A stretch of DNA of 64,000 nucleotides from Saccharofermentans sp. (GCA_024685385.1 JAIKVV010000022.1:1-64000), one strand, 5' to 3'; positions 7,140-16,606 are shown, numbered from the stretch's first letter. Program-made: numbers and translations. The notes: generated by a model from the sequence alone, not told the origin.

Positions 7140-8395
7140 GATTGATAGTTAAGAACTGTAAGGTTTTCGGAAAAGATACTGATACTATTTATGTTGAAGA
7201 CGGCAAGTTTGCCGAAAGTTTTGATGAATCCAAGGCAGACAGAGTGATAGATGCCAAAGGAAATATGGTTTTGCCCGGTCTTATCGATATGCATGTCCAT
7301 TTAAGGGAACCGGGATATGAATACAGGGAAACCATAGCAACAGGCACCGCTGCAGCAGCCAGAGGCGGCTTTACTGCCGTCTGTCCGATGCCGAATACTG
7401 ATCCTGTTTGTGACAATCCTGCAGTTGTATCAGGTATTCTCAAGAAAGCAAAAGAAGCAGGGAAGTGCCGCGTTTATCCGATCGGCGCTGCAAGCAAGGG
7501 CCTTGAAGGAAAGGAATTGGCTGAGATCGGACTTATGAAGGAAGCAGGTATCGTTGCCGTATCTGACGACGGTAAACCGATAGCAACGGCCGGTCTCATG
7601 CGTAAAGTCCTTGAATATGCTTCGGACTTTGATATTCCTGTCTTAAATCACTGTGAAGATTATACGATCGATATGGAAGGCGCCATGAACGAAGGTATTG
7701 TTTCAACTTCGATCGGCATCAAAGGCATACCTACGGCTTCCGAAGACATCATGATCGCCAGAGACATCATCATTGCCGAATATTTGGGACTCAGGACTCA
7801 CGAGTGTCATGTTTCCACCAAGGGCGGCATGCGCATGATCCGTGATGCCAAAGCAAGAGGCGTAAAGGTTACATGCGAGACGTGTCCTCATTACTTTACT
7901 TTGACTGATAAATCCTGTGAGACATTTGATTCTAACTTCAAGATGCATCCTCCGCTCCGTACGGAAGAACATAAGCAGGCTGTAATCGAAGCAATTGCCG
8001 ACGGAACAGTCGATTGTATAGTAACTGACCACGCCCCTCATCATCAGGATGAGAAGGTTATCGAGTTTTCTCTTGCAAACAACGGCATTGTCGGTCTCGA
8101 AAGTTCCTTTGCCTTGAGTTACACTTATCTTGTAAAGCCCGGCTTCATAACTTTGGAAAGACTTATGGACCTTATGTGCTATAACCCTTCCAAACTTCTG
8201 GGTCTGGGAAGAGGCGGAATGGAGATAGGAGATGATGCAGACTTTGCCATCTTCGATCTTGATAATGAGTTCGTTTTCGATAAGAACAAGATGCTTACAA
8301 AGGGACGCAATACGCCTTACGACGGATGGAAACTCTACGGAGAGACACAACTGACAGTTATGGGAGGAAATATCACATATGAGAAACTTTGCTGA
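7136..8395 (+). CDS. pyrC: Dihydroorotase
   Basis: The 419-residue amidohydrolase closes carbamoyl-aspartate to dihydroorotate. DMHVHLREPG supplies the first metal-binding His pair. VLNHCED, ECHVSTKGG and IVTDHAPHH give further metal or catalytic His/Asp residues, and ISDDG-like VSDDGKPI is family-typical. Size and the HLREPG motif place it with the class I enzymes of Gram-positive bacteria. It overlaps pyrB by four bases and pyrF by 17. Confidence 0.97.
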   Translation: MRLIVKNCKVFGKDTDTIYVEDGKFAESFDESKADRVIDAKGNMVLPGLIDMHVHLREPGYEYRETIATGTAAAARGGFTAVCPMPNTDPVCDNPAVVSGILKKAKEAGKCRVYPIGAASKGLEGKELAEIGLMKEAGIVAVSDDGKPIATAGLMRKVLEYASDFDIPVLNHCEDYTIDMEGAMNEGIVSTSIGIKGIPTASEDIMIARDIIIAEYLGLRTHECHVSTKGGMRMIRDAKARGVKVTCETCPHYFTLTDKSCETFDSNFKMHPPLRTEEHKQAVIEAIADGTVDCIVTDHAPHHQDEKVIEFSLANNGIVGLESSFALSYTYLVKPGFITLERLMDLMCYNPSKLLGLGRGGMEIGDDADFAIFDLDNEFVFDKNKMLTKGRNTPYDGWKLYGETQLTVMGGNITYEKLC

Positions 8396-9326
8396 CAGAC
8401 TGACAGAAGCTATTGCAGCCAAGAACAATCCTACAGTCATGGGATTGGATCCCAAACTTGAATATATTCCCGATTCAATTATCGAAAAGGCAAACTCTTT
8501 GTTTGACGATCCGGCCAGATCGACTGCTGAAGCAATATTGATGTTCAATAAGGGTCTTATTGACGCAGCATGTGATATCATTCCCGCAGTAAAGCCCCAG
8601 AGTGCATTCTACGAGTTATACGGCATTGAGGGCATGAGAGCTCTGGATGCAACGATCGAATATGCACAATCAAAAGGATTGCTCGTCATTCTCGATGCAA
8701 AGCGTAATGATATAGGAAATACGGCTCAGGCTTATGCAACCGGACTTCTTGGAAAGACTCAGATAGCAGACGGATCATTTGTGTCGATGACCGGCGCTGA
8801 TGCAGTTACGGTTAACGGATATTTAGGCAAAGACGGCATTGCTCCTTTCATTGAAGTCAGTAAAGAAGAAGGTTCCGGTATATTCTGTCTCGTAAGGACG
8901 TCCAATCCTTCTGCAGGCGATCTCCAGGATCTTGAGCTTAAGGACGGACGCCTTGTCTATAAAGCAATGGCAGAGCTCGTAAACGAGTGGGGACAGGAAC
9001 TGATCGGAGAATCCGGTTTCTCTTCAGTCGGTGCCGTTGTAGGAGCAACATGGCCTGAACAGGCTGTAGAAGCCCGTGCCTTGATGCCTAATGCGATTAT
9101 CCTTGTTCCCGGTTACGGAGCACAGGGCGCAGGGCCTGATGCTGCCGTAGCATCTTTTACCGCTGACGGCAAAGGTTCCATAGTCAATGCATCGAGGAGC
9201 CTTATGTGCGCATGGAAAGCCCGTGAAGGCAAGACCCGTGAAGATTTCATGGAGTGTACAAGAGAAGAAGCGATCGATATGAGAGATAAGCTCAATGCTG
9301 CTCTTGCTGACCGTAAATATGTCTGA
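8379..9326 (+). CDS. pyrF: Orotidine-5'-phosphate decarboxylase (long form)
   Basis: This 315-residue enzyme decarboxylates OMP to UMP, the last step of the pathway. LDAKRNDIGNTA contains the catalytic Asp-Lys-Asp array, with GLDPKLEYIP near the start and VPGYGAQGA near the phosphate loop. It is longer than the ~230-residue form of Bacillus and belongs to the long subfamily found in many clostridia and actinobacteria. GGGAGG precedes the ATG inside the end of pyrC, giving a 17-base overlap. Confidence 0.96.
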   Translation: MRNFADRLTEAIAAKNNPTVMGLDPKLEYIPDSIIEKANSLFDDPARSTAEAILMFNKGLIDAACDIIPAVKPQSAFYELYGIEGMRALDATIEYAQSKGLLVILDAKRNDIGNTAQAYATGLLGKTQIADGSFVSMTGADAVTVNGYLGKDGIAPFIEVSKEEGSGIFCLVRTSNPSAGDLQDLELKDGRLVYKAMAELVNEWGQELIGESGFSSVGAVVGATWPEQAVEARALMPNAIILVPGYGAQGAGPDAAVASFTADGKGSIVNASRSLMCAWKAREGKTREDFMECTREEAIDMRDKLNAALADRKYV

Positions 9327-9344
9327 CAGACAAAGGATATATAT

Positions 9345-10109
9345 ATGAGCAATAAACAGGAATATAAAGCCGAGATCGTATCCAAAGATTATCTTAATGA
9401 GGATACATTGTTTTTTGAACTCAAGTGCCCTGAGATCGCTGATGCTGCAATACCGGGACAGTTCGTTAATATATCCTGCAGTAAGTTCCTGAAAAGGCCT
9501 TTCGGTATAGCTTCCGCAAATAAAGAAGATGGGACCATATCGATCGGAGTTAAGATAATCGGTGAAGGAACAAAGAATCTTTCTGAAATCGAGATCGGGG
9601 AAATTGTTGATATCCTTGGCCCTTTGGGCAACGGATTTGATCTTGATTCGTTCGATTCTTATATCCTTGCAGGAGGCGGAACCGGTGTTTTCCCGCTGAA
9701 CTTTGCTTACGATACTCTAAGTTTGATGGGCAAGAATGTAACAACCGTTTTCGGTTTCCGTGACAGATCGCAGGTCATCATGGAAAAAGAAGGTCATATC
9801 ATTACTACCGACGCAGGAGATTACGGCATTAAAGGAAATGTTTTAGCAGGACTTGATAGTTTATCGATTTCCGGAAATCCCTGTATCCTTGTAGTTGGTC
9901 CGACTCCCATGATGAAGGGCGTAGGCGAATGGGCAAGATCGCACAGTCTTAAATGTTTCGTTTCGACTGAGCAGCACATGGCCTGCGGAGTCGGCATCTG
10001 CCTTGTATGCGTGTGCAAGATCAGGAGCGAAGATCCCAATGAAGAATATAAACACGTAAGATGCTGTAAAGACGGTCCTGTTTTCGATTATGAGGAGGTG
10101 ATCTTATGA
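9345..10109 (+). CDS. pyrK: Dihydroorotate dehydrogenase B, electron-transfer subunit
   Basis: The 254-residue subunit holds FAD and a 2Fe-2S cluster and passes electrons from dihydroorotate oxidation to NAD+. KRPFGIAS is the flavin-binding RPFS-type motif, GGGTGVFPL the nucleotide-binding loop. The C-terminal cysteines CGVGICLVCVC and a later CC bind the iron-sulfur cluster. It overlaps pyrD by four bases, consistent with a PyrK2PyrD2 complex. NAD+-linked DHODH fits an anaerobe without quinone-dependent PyrD. Confidence 0.95.
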   Translation: MSNKQEYKAEIVSKDYLNEDTLFFELKCPEIADAAIPGQFVNISCSKFLKRPFGIASANKEDGTISIGVKIIGEGTKNLSEIEIGEIVDILGPLGNGFDLDSFDSYILAGGGTGVFPLNFAYDTLSLMGKNVTTVFGFRDRSQVIMEKEGHIITTDAGDYGIKGNVLAGLDSLSISGNPCILVVGPTPMMKGVGEWARSHSLKCFVSTEQHMACGVGICLVCVCKIRSEDPNEEYKHVRCCKDGPVFDYEEVIL

Positions 10110-11026
10110 GCAGCAGACTTAATGTTAAAGTAGGATCTGTTGATCTTAAGAGTCCTGTTATCTTAGCTTCCGGCACCTGTAATTTCGGAAGGGAGCTTTC
10201 TGAGTATTATGATCTTTCTGTATTGGGAGGTCTTTCTTCGAAGGGCCTTACGATCAAGCCGCGTGCCGGCAATGAAGGCTGCCGTGTTGCCGAATGCGAT
10301 TCCGGCATGCTCAATTCCGTGGGACTTCAAAACCCCGGCGTGGATTATTTCATAGAACATGAACTTGATTACATGAGATCGCTCAATACTGGCGTCATAG
10401 TAAACGTTGCAGGACATTCTTTCGATGATTACTGCGGTATGGTTAGGAAACTTGATCCTTTTAAAGAGAAGATAGATGTTCTGGAGATCAATCTTTCGTG
10501 CCCAAATGTCAAAGAAGGCTGCATGTCGATCGGATCATCTCCGGAGCAGGTCAAGAAGATCGTATCAGCGCTCAGAGATCTGACTACGCTGCCTTTGTGG
10601 ATCAAACTGACTCCTAATGTTTCAGACATCACAGCTCCCGCTCTTGCTGCACAGGAGGGAGGAGCTGATGCGATCGTATTGATCAATACACTTCTCGGCA
10701 TGAGGATCAATATCAAGACCCGCCGCCCGGTAGTACAGAATAATACCGGCGGATATTCGGGTCCTGCAGTTAAACCCGTTGCCATAAGGATGGTATCCGA
10801 ATGCAGCAGAGTTCTTGATATTCCTATAGTCGGCTGCGGCGGCATTGAGACTGCAGAAGATGTCGTTGAGTTCATGATCGCAGGTGCATCAGCAGTTGAA
10901 GTCGGAACGGCAAGTCTCATCCATCCGGATGCAGGTCTCAGGATAACCGAGGGCCTTGAAAGATATTGTGAAGATAACAAGATAGAAAACATCTCGTCTC
11001 TTACGGGAACTTTGGAATTATGGTAA
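10106..11026 (+). CDS. pyrD: Dihydroorotate dehydrogenase B, catalytic subunit
   Basis: The 306-residue FMN TIM-barrel enzyme oxidises dihydroorotate to orotate. EINLSCPNVKEG carries the class 1B catalytic Cys. LWIKLTPNVSDI and GCGGIETAEDVVEFM form parts of the substrate and FMN phosphate sites. GAGGAGG lies before the ATG within the end of pyrK. It is the catalytic partner of PyrK. Confidence 0.97.
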   Translation: MSSRLNVKVGSVDLKSPVILASGTCNFGRELSEYYDLSVLGGLSSKGLTIKPRAGNEGCRVAECDSGMLNSVGLQNPGVDYFIEHELDYMRSLNTGVIVNVAGHSFDDYCGMVRKLDPFKEKIDVLEINLSCPNVKEGCMSIGSSPEQVKKIVSALRDLTTLPLWIKLTPNVSDITAPALAAQEGGADAIVLINTLLGMRINIKTRRPVVQNNTGGYSGPAVKPVAIRMVSECSRVLDIPIVGCGGIETAEDVVEFMIAGASAVEVGTASLIHPDAGLRITEGLERYCEDNKIENISSLTGTLELW

Positions 11027-11047
11027 TAAATCACGGAGGATATAGAT

Positions 11048-11890
11048 ATGAACTATTCTGAATTGATCAATAATATGCTTTTTGAAACGAACGCTGTTCG
11101 TGTAGCTCCTGCTGATACGCCGTTCTGGTATACATCCGGAAAACTGGGTCCCTTTTACATCAATACTCATTTTCTTTCAAGAGACGAACAGACGGCTGCA
11201 GACATTCTGAAAGTAATAGAAAGTTCCATCGCAGAAGACAAGGAAACTGCACCCGAAAATATCTTTGATGCGCTGGCTGATCTTTACAATTCTTCCGAAT
11301 CTTATAAGAAAACCATTGATATGCTTACTGACGCAGCTGATAAATACGACTGCGACATAATCTCGGGAGGGGAGAGGCGTGATTTCTTTTTCTCGATGCT
11401 CCCTGCGCACTTCCTTGATAAAGATCATCTTACGATCTATAAAGATCTTACAACATGCTATACAGACTGCAACATGCAGAAAACAGATGATATCAAGAAG
11501 GGTGGCAAAGTCCTTCACATTGCTGATCTCATAACTGAAGCATCAAGTTATGAAAGAGCCTGGATCCCCGTTATCCGCGATCTGGGATACTCGATAACGG
11601 ATACGATAGCCGTTGTTGACCGAAAGCAGAACGGACGCAAAGTATTATCCGACTTAGGCGTCAATATGGAGACTCTGACTGCAATAGATAAGGAACTTTT
11701 CGATCATGCACTTGCCAAGGGCTATATTGATGACGCCCAGCATGCCTTGGTCATGCGTTTTCTTGAAGATCCTGACGCATATATGAAGGAATTCATCAGA
11801 TCTCATCCTTCGTTTATTGATGATCAGATCGCGCTTGGCGGCAAAGCAAAAGAAAGAGCTGAGCTTGCTATAAGCAAAGGATTTATTTAA
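11048..11890 (+). CDS. pyrE: Orotate phosphoribosyltransferase, divergent clostridial form
   Basis: Position last in the pyr operon and the N-terminal FWYTSGKLGPFYINTH (orotate-binding YxxxGxxGPxYI region) support PyrE, which joins orotate to PRPP. At 280 residues it is well above the usual ~210. Extra helical segments lie at ~55-95 and after ~205. The PRPP loop is unusual: GKVLHIADLITEASSYERA stands where most enzymes have a VEDVxTTGxS-type motif, and ISGGERRDFFFS replaces the usual ISGxxxxGIP-type segment. From memory, similar long forms occur in other clostridia, so this is probably a lineage variant and still functional. It is the only pyrE candidate here. Confidence 0.85.
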   Translation: MNYSELINNMLFETNAVRVAPADTPFWYTSGKLGPFYINTHFLSRDEQTAADILKVIESSIAEDKETAPENIFDALADLYNSSESYKKTIDMLTDAADKYDCDIISGGERRDFFFSMLPAHFLDKDHLTIYKDLTTCYTDCNMQKTDDIKKGGKVLHIADLITEASSYERAWIPVIRDLGYSITDTIAVVDRKQNGRKVLSDLGVNMETLTAIDKELFDHALAKGYIDDAQHALVMRFLEDPDAYMKEFIRSHPSFIDDQIALGGKAKERAELAISKGFI

Positions 11891-11910
11891 GAATAAAATG
11901 ATGGGGGTTA

Positions 11911-11938
11911 AACGCTCTTCCAATAGGAAGGGCGTTTT
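11911..11938 (+). terminator. Terminator of the pyr operon
   Basis: AACGCTCTTCC (11911-11921) pairs with GGAAGGGCGTT (11926-11936) around the loop AATA, followed by a T-run. Confidence 0.9.
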
Positions 11939-11984
11939 CATTAGGAAAAATTATTAATATTTTGATAAACAAAGCATTTTTTGC

Positions 11985-12012
11985 TTGACCTTGCAATTAC
12001 TACTGATAGAAT
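11985..12012 (+). promoter_or_regulatory. Promoter of the acyl-CoA ligase gene
   Basis: TTGACC (11985-11990), a 16-base spacer and TAGAAT (12007-12012) lie upstream of the AGGAG at 12032-12036. Confidence 0.6.
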
Positions 12013-12043
12013 AAACTTATACTAAACTTTTCAGGAGCCTTTT

Positions 12044-13774
12044 ATGCGAAAAGACATCTTTGATACCGAAGAATATCTCGGTAAGCCCCTTTATAAAGTA
12101 ACAAAACCCAAGAACTTAAGAGACGTCATAAAGACAAGACTTAAGGAATTTCCCGATAACCCCGTCTTCCTCGTGAAAGAGAAGAAGGGCGGAGAATATG
12201 TTCCTATCAGCACGGAGAAATATGATCACGATATCGACTCTCTCGGTACTGCTCTCATGCATTATGTTCCCAAGGGATCAAGAGTTGCTATCCTTTCCGA
12301 GACCAGATATGAATGGTATACATCTTATCTTGCAACAACAAACGGCACAGGCTGTGTTGTACCGCTTGATAAGGAACTTAAAGCTGAAGAGATCGAATCA
12401 ATGCTCAACAGGGCTGAAGTTGATATCCTCATATTCTCAAAGTCTAAGAAGGATGTTGTTGAGGAAGTATACGGCAAGATCCCTACAATGAAATACTTGA
12501 TCTCCATGGACGATACTGATGATGAGAGATTCATCTCTTATTCCAAGTTCATTAAAGAAGGCGAGGATCTCCTTGCCGGAGGCGATAAGACCTTTACGGA
12601 AACAGATATAGACCCTGAAGAGATGACAGTATTGCTCTTTACTTCAGGCACAACAGCTAAATCCAAAGCAGTTATGCTCTGCCAGAGGAATATCTGCAAG
12701 AACCTTATCTCAATGTTTTCCATGCTCTATATCGATGTTGATGACGTATTCTTCAGTGTCTTGCCCTTGCACCATACATATGAATGCACATGCGGTTTCC
12801 TCGGTCAGGTATATAGAGGTACAACGATCTCCGTATGCGAAGGTCTCCGCTATATAGCACAGAACCTTCAGGAGGCAAAGCCTACCTGTGTATTGATGGT
12901 TCCGGTCATGCTCGAGATGTTCTATAAGAAGATAATGAAGAGCTTAAATGCCGATCCCAAGAAAGCCAAGAAGCTCAAGACCGGTATCAAGCTTTCAAGA
13001 TTCCTTCTTAAGTTTAAGATCGACGTAAGAAAGAAGCTCTTTAAGCAGATCCATGATATCTTCGGCGGCCGTATGAGACTCATTATCCTTGGCGGAGCAC
13101 CCGTTAATCCCGAGATACTTACTTTCTTCCAGGATATGGGCTTCCTTTGCGTTCAGGGCTACGGTCTTACTGAGTGTGCTCCTATCCTTGCCCTCAACAG
13201 AGACATCGCATTTAAGAACCAGGCTGCGGGTCTCCCTCTGCCGGGCTGTGACGTAAAGATCTTAAATCCTGATGAAGACGGTATAGGTGAATTTATAGCA
13301 AAGGGCGACAACGTATTCATGGGTTACTATAAGGATCCCGAGAATACGTCAGCAGCTCTTGATGCTGACGGTTATTACCATACGGGCGACTTGGGATATA
13401 TTGATGAAGATCATTTCTGCATCATTACGGGACGCAAAAAGAATGTTATAATTGCTAAGAATGGTAAGAATGTCTTCCCTGAAGAGATTGAATATCTTCT
13501 TTCGCTGTCGCCTTATGTATGCGAGAGCGTTATATCAGGTGTTGAAGATGAGGCGCGTGATGATATAATCATCAAGGCGACTATCTTCCCTGAAATGGAA
13601 GAAGTTACTGCCAAGATCGGTGAGGATCCCTCTGAGGATGCCATAACCGAACTTCTCAAAGAAGTTGTGAGCGAGACCAACGAGAAGCTTCCTAATTACA
13701 AGAAGATCAAGAAGGTCGAACTCAGGATGACTGAATTTGAGAAGAACACATCGAAGAAGATCAAGAGATATTGA
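12044..13774 (+). CDS. AMP-forming acyl-CoA ligase (long-chain fatty-acid-CoA ligase family)
   Basis: This 576-residue ANL-superfamily enzyme would activate a carboxylic acid, probably a fatty acid, with ATP and CoA. The P-loop reads LLFTSGTTAKSKAVML; the Gly that normally follows TT is Ala. YGLTECAPI, YYHTGDLGYID and ITGRKKNVIIAKNGKNVFP are the conserved A5, A7 and A8-type motifs. The C-terminal lid ends in KNTSKKIKRY, with a candidate catalytic Lys. It has its own promoter, and a hairpin after the stop separates it from tldD, so it appears monocistronic. The substrate is not readable from sequence. Confidence 0.85.
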   Translation: MRKDIFDTEEYLGKPLYKVTKPKNLRDVIKTRLKEFPDNPVFLVKEKKGGEYVPISTEKYDHDIDSLGTALMHYVPKGSRVAILSETRYEWYTSYLATTNGTGCVVPLDKELKAEEIESMLNRAEVDILIFSKSKKDVVEEVYGKIPTMKYLISMDDTDDERFISYSKFIKEGEDLLAGGDKTFTETDIDPEEMTVLLFTSGTTAKSKAVMLCQRNICKNLISMFSMLYIDVDDVFFSVLPLHHTYECTCGFLGQVYRGTTISVCEGLRYIAQNLQEAKPTCVLMVPVMLEMFYKKIMKSLNADPKKAKKLKTGIKLSRFLLKFKIDVRKKLFKQIHDIFGGRMRLIILGGAPVNPEILTFFQDMGFLCVQGYGLTECAPILALNRDIAFKNQAAGLPLPGCDVKILNPDEDGIGEFIAKGDNVFMGYYKDPENTSAALDADGYYHTGDLGYIDEDHFCIITGRKKNVIIAKNGKNVFPEEIEYLLSLSPYVCESVISGVEDEARDDIIIKATIFPEMEEVTAKIGEDPSEDAITELLKEVVSETNEKLPNYKKIKKVELRMTEFEKNTSKKIKRY

Positions 13775-13795
13775 TCGAAAACAATGCGATTCAGG

Positions 13796-13835
13796 CCTCT
13801 CTTTCTTGCTTTGATGTTAGAAAGAGAGGTTTTTT
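13796..13835 (+). terminator. Terminator hairpin overlapping the ribosome binding site of the next gene
   Basis: CCTCTCTTTCT (13796-13806) pairs with AGAAAGAGAGG (13819-13829), followed by six T (13830-13835) and then directly the ATG of tldD. The only ribosome binding site for tldD (AGAGAGG) is in the 3' arm. It ends the acyl-CoA ligase transcript; read-through RNA would have the site hidden. Confidence 0.8.
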
Positions 13836-15245
13836 ATGTTATCTGACAAACTTATCTGCGACATTATCGACAGTGCTGTTAACAGCGGTGCCGATCTCGC
13901 AGAAGTATTTGTTGAGGACGTAAGATATCAGTCCGTAGGCATGCTTAACGGCAGAGTGCTGAAGGCTGATTCCGGATTTGATTCCGGGTATGGAATAAGG
14001 CTTATGTCCGGTACGAATGTTGTTTATGTTTATTCCAATGACAGTGATGAAAAGGTGCTGATGAAACTTACGAAGGAAGCCTGCAGCGCCATCAAAAAGG
14101 GTGATTCCGTAAACATCAAGGAACTTGAAGAATTAAGCAGATCCACGATGAGCGACATCAGGATAGATCCTTTGGACATCTCCAAAATGGAATATGTTGA
14201 TTTTCTGAAGAAGTCTTCATCGATAATGACTACTTATGATCCTGCCATTACAGAATCCACTTGTTCGCTAAAGACTACAAACAGGATAGTCAGGATCATG
14301 AATTCAAAAGGAATAAACAAAGAAGAAAATGATACCAGGATCAGGCTTGCTATCGAAGCCATAGCTACCAAGGGCAATGAGAAGCAGTCGTCCAGGCTTG
14401 CCCCGGGAACGCTTAAAGGATTTGAATTCATAAACGATTATCCTGTAGAAGAAAAGACCAGAGAATGCTGCGAGAAGGCAATCCGCATGGTAAACGCCGG
14501 TTATGCGCCTTCAGGAAAGATGCCCGTAGTCATCAATAACGGCTTTGGCGGCGTAATATTCCACGAGGCATGCGGACATGCTTTGGAATCAACATCCGTC
14601 GGTATCAAAAACTCATGTTTTACTGACATGCTCGGCAAACAGATCGCATCTCCTGTCGTTTCTGCAAGAGATAATGCAAGGATAAAGGGTGAGTGGGGCT
14701 CTTATTCAACTGATGATGAAGGAAATGAATCCTCCGACCTGCTCCTTATCGAAAACGGAATCTTAAAGAATTACATGATCGATGAATTAGGCGCCAGAAG
14801 GATGGATTCAAAGCCCACAGGCTGCGCAAGAAGAGAAAGTTATACTTATGCTCCAACTTCCCGCATGAGCAATACATATATCTGCGCAGGCAATGATTCT
14901 CATGATGATATCATCGCCGATACCGAATACGGTCTTTATGCTGCCAGCATGGGCGGCGGTTCCGTAGATACTGCTACCGGAGAGTTCAACTTTGCTGTTG
15001 ATGAAGGCTATATGATCAGAAACGGCAAGATCGCCGAACCTGTAAGAGGCGCAACTCTTATCGGCAAAGGCGGTGAGGTATTGATGAACATAGACAAAGT
15101 CGGCAATGATCTTGAATTGTCGGCCGGTATGTGCGGTTCATTATCAGGTTCCGTTCCTGTAACTGTCGGACAACCTACGATCAGGGTTTCTTCCATAATC
15201 GTAGGAGGAAGAGATTCCGATGACAGTAATGAAGACGAAGAGTAA
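13836..15245 (+). CDS. tldD: TldD-type metallopeptidase subunit
   Basis: The 469-residue protein belongs to the TldD/PmbA (U62) family. IFHEACGHALE contains the zinc-binding HExxxH (His243, Glu244, His248), which marks the active subunit. In Escherichia coli TldD and TldE form a heterodimer that cleaves unfolded peptides and matures microcin B17. The paralogous partner follows 14 bases downstream. The ribosome binding site lies in the 3' arm of the preceding terminator hairpin. No peptide-antibiotic precursor is visible nearby, so a general peptidase role is the default. Confidence 0.93.
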   Translation: MLSDKLICDIIDSAVNSGADLAEVFVEDVRYQSVGMLNGRVLKADSGFDSGYGIRLMSGTNVVYVYSNDSDEKVLMKLTKEACSAIKKGDSVNIKELEELSRSTMSDIRIDPLDISKMEYVDFLKKSSSIMTTYDPAITESTCSLKTTNRIVRIMNSKGINKEENDTRIRLAIEAIATKGNEKQSSRLAPGTLKGFEFINDYPVEEKTRECCEKAIRMVNAGYAPSGKMPVVINNGFGGVIFHEACGHALESTSVGIKNSCFTDMLGKQIASPVVSARDNARIKGEWGSYSTDDEGNESSDLLLIENGILKNYMIDELGARRMDSKPTGCARRESYTYAPTSRMSNTYICAGNDSHDDIIADTEYGLYAASMGGGSVDTATGEFNFAVDEGYMIRNGKIAEPVRGATLIGKGGEVLMNIDKVGNDLELSAGMCGSLSGSVPVTVGQPTIRVSSIIVGGRDSDDSNEDEE

Positions 15246-15259
15246 AGGGGGGATAAGAT

Positions 15260-16606
15260 ATGGATCTTGATTTTGCTGAATCGACCTTAAGAAAGATAGT
15301 TGACAGAGCAATTGAATATGGATTTGAAGAAGCCCAGGCTGCTTATTCCGCCGATGCTTCCATGGCCGTCGAGATTATGTTCGGTGAAGTTTCTTCCTTT
15401 GAAAATTCCGTCGGGCGCGGAATTAGTTTCAAGGGTAAGCTCTATGGTCAGATGGGCAGATCCCATACAACCGAGTTTACGGATGAAGCAATTGAATTTC
15501 TCATCTCATCGGCAGCAGACAATTGCAAAGTGTTGGATGATGAAGATCCTGACTTCATATATTGTGACCCTGATAACAGTGAACTTATCTATTGTCCCGT
15601 TAATGAAGCTTATGAGAAGAACACATATAACAGACTCGTTGAAACAGGATTAAGCCTCGAAAAGAACCTTCTTGCTTATTCTGATAAGATCAAGGCAGTT
15701 GATTATCTTAGGATCTCTTGCAGCAAAGGTCCTGACATTATGATCAATTCCAAGGGCTTAAGGGTCTTTAAGGATTCAGATATTATCTCGATAATTGCAG
15801 GCTGCAGGGCAGAAGAAGGTGATATTGTAAAGAGCGGAAGCGAATTCTGGTACGGCAAAGATATTGATCTTTTCGATGAGAAAGCATTCATCGAAAGATT
15901 GGCTTCTCAGTTATTGCCGAAACTTGAGGCTAAGTCTATATCTTCCGGATCTTATGAGACCATAATCGAAAACGAAGCTTTCATAAGCCTTTTCGGTTCC
16001 TTTGTATCGAATTTTTCAGCATATGCCATGCAGAAAGGCTTATCGCTTCTTAAAGGCAGAGCAGGTGAGAAGATCGCTTCAGACTGCTTCAGTCTTACAG
16101 AGATACCTATGTATGAAAAGGCCGTAAATAAAGTTCCTTTCGATGCAGAAGGCGTTCTTACATATGAGAAGGACATCATTTCGGAAGGAATATTCAAAAC
16201 AGCTCTCTATAACCTCAAATCAGCATATAAAGAGGGACGTAAATCCACAGGTAACGGATTCGGCGGTACTGCTTTAACAAATGTTGTTGTAAAAGAAGGG
16301 AAGAGGAGCGTTGAAGAGATCGCAATGGATATCGGTGAGGGACTTATAATCACTGATGTTTCCGGCCTTCACGCAGGTCTTAATCCCATAAGCGGTGATT
16401 TTTCTCTTCTTTCGGAAGGATTCCTCATAAAAGACGGAAAGAAAGCCGATCCTGTAGAACAGATCACCATAGCAGGCAATTTTTATGATATGATGCTTAA
16501 CGTTAAAGAGATCGCAAACGATACAAAAGCTCTTCCCGGTTCAAACGGCGAATTCTTCAGCCCGTCGATCTACATAGGAAAGATCGATGTATCAGGTGAA
16601 GATTAA
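15260..16606 (+). CDS. tldE: TldE/PmbA-type subunit
   Basis: The 448-residue paralogue of the preceding gene lacks the HExxxH motif, as expected for the non-catalytic TldE/PmbA partner. Family features include TGNGFGG and the C-terminal LPGSNGEFFSPSIYIG. GGGGGG precedes the ATG 14 bases after the tldD stop, so the pair is one transcription unit. It completes the heterodimer by shaping the cavity that admits unfolded chains (known for the family). Confidence 0.92.
   Translation: MDLDFAESTLRKIVDRAIEYGFEEAQAAYSADASMAVEIMFGEVSSFENSVGRGISFKGKLYGQMGRSHTTEFTDEAIEFLISSAADNCKVLDDEDPDFIYCDPDNSELIYCPVNEAYEKNTYNRLVETGLSLEKNLLAYSDKIKAVDYLRISCSKGPDIMINSKGLRVFKDSDIISIIAGCRAEEGDIVKSGSEFWYGKDIDLFDEKAFIERLASQLLPKLEAKSISSGSYETIIENEAFISLFGSFVSNFSAYAMQKGLSLLKGRAGEKIASDCFSLTEIPMYEKAVNKVPFDAEGVLTYEKDIISEGIFKTALYNLKSAYKEGRKSTGNGFGGTALTNVVVKEGKRSVEEIAMDIGEGLIITDVSGLHAGLNPISGDFSLLSEGFLIKDGKKADPVEQITIAGNFYDMMLNVKEIANDTKALPGSNGEFFSPSIYIGKIDVSGED

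Noticed and set aside
7703..8581. 292-residue open frame opposite pyrC/pyrF
   Set aside because: Spans two well-supported overlapping genes on the other strand and shows no domain.
13836..16606. Peptide antibiotic (microcin-like) cluster built on TldD/TldE
   Set aside because: No precursor peptide, modification enzyme or exporter lies beside the pair; a general peptidase role is more likely.
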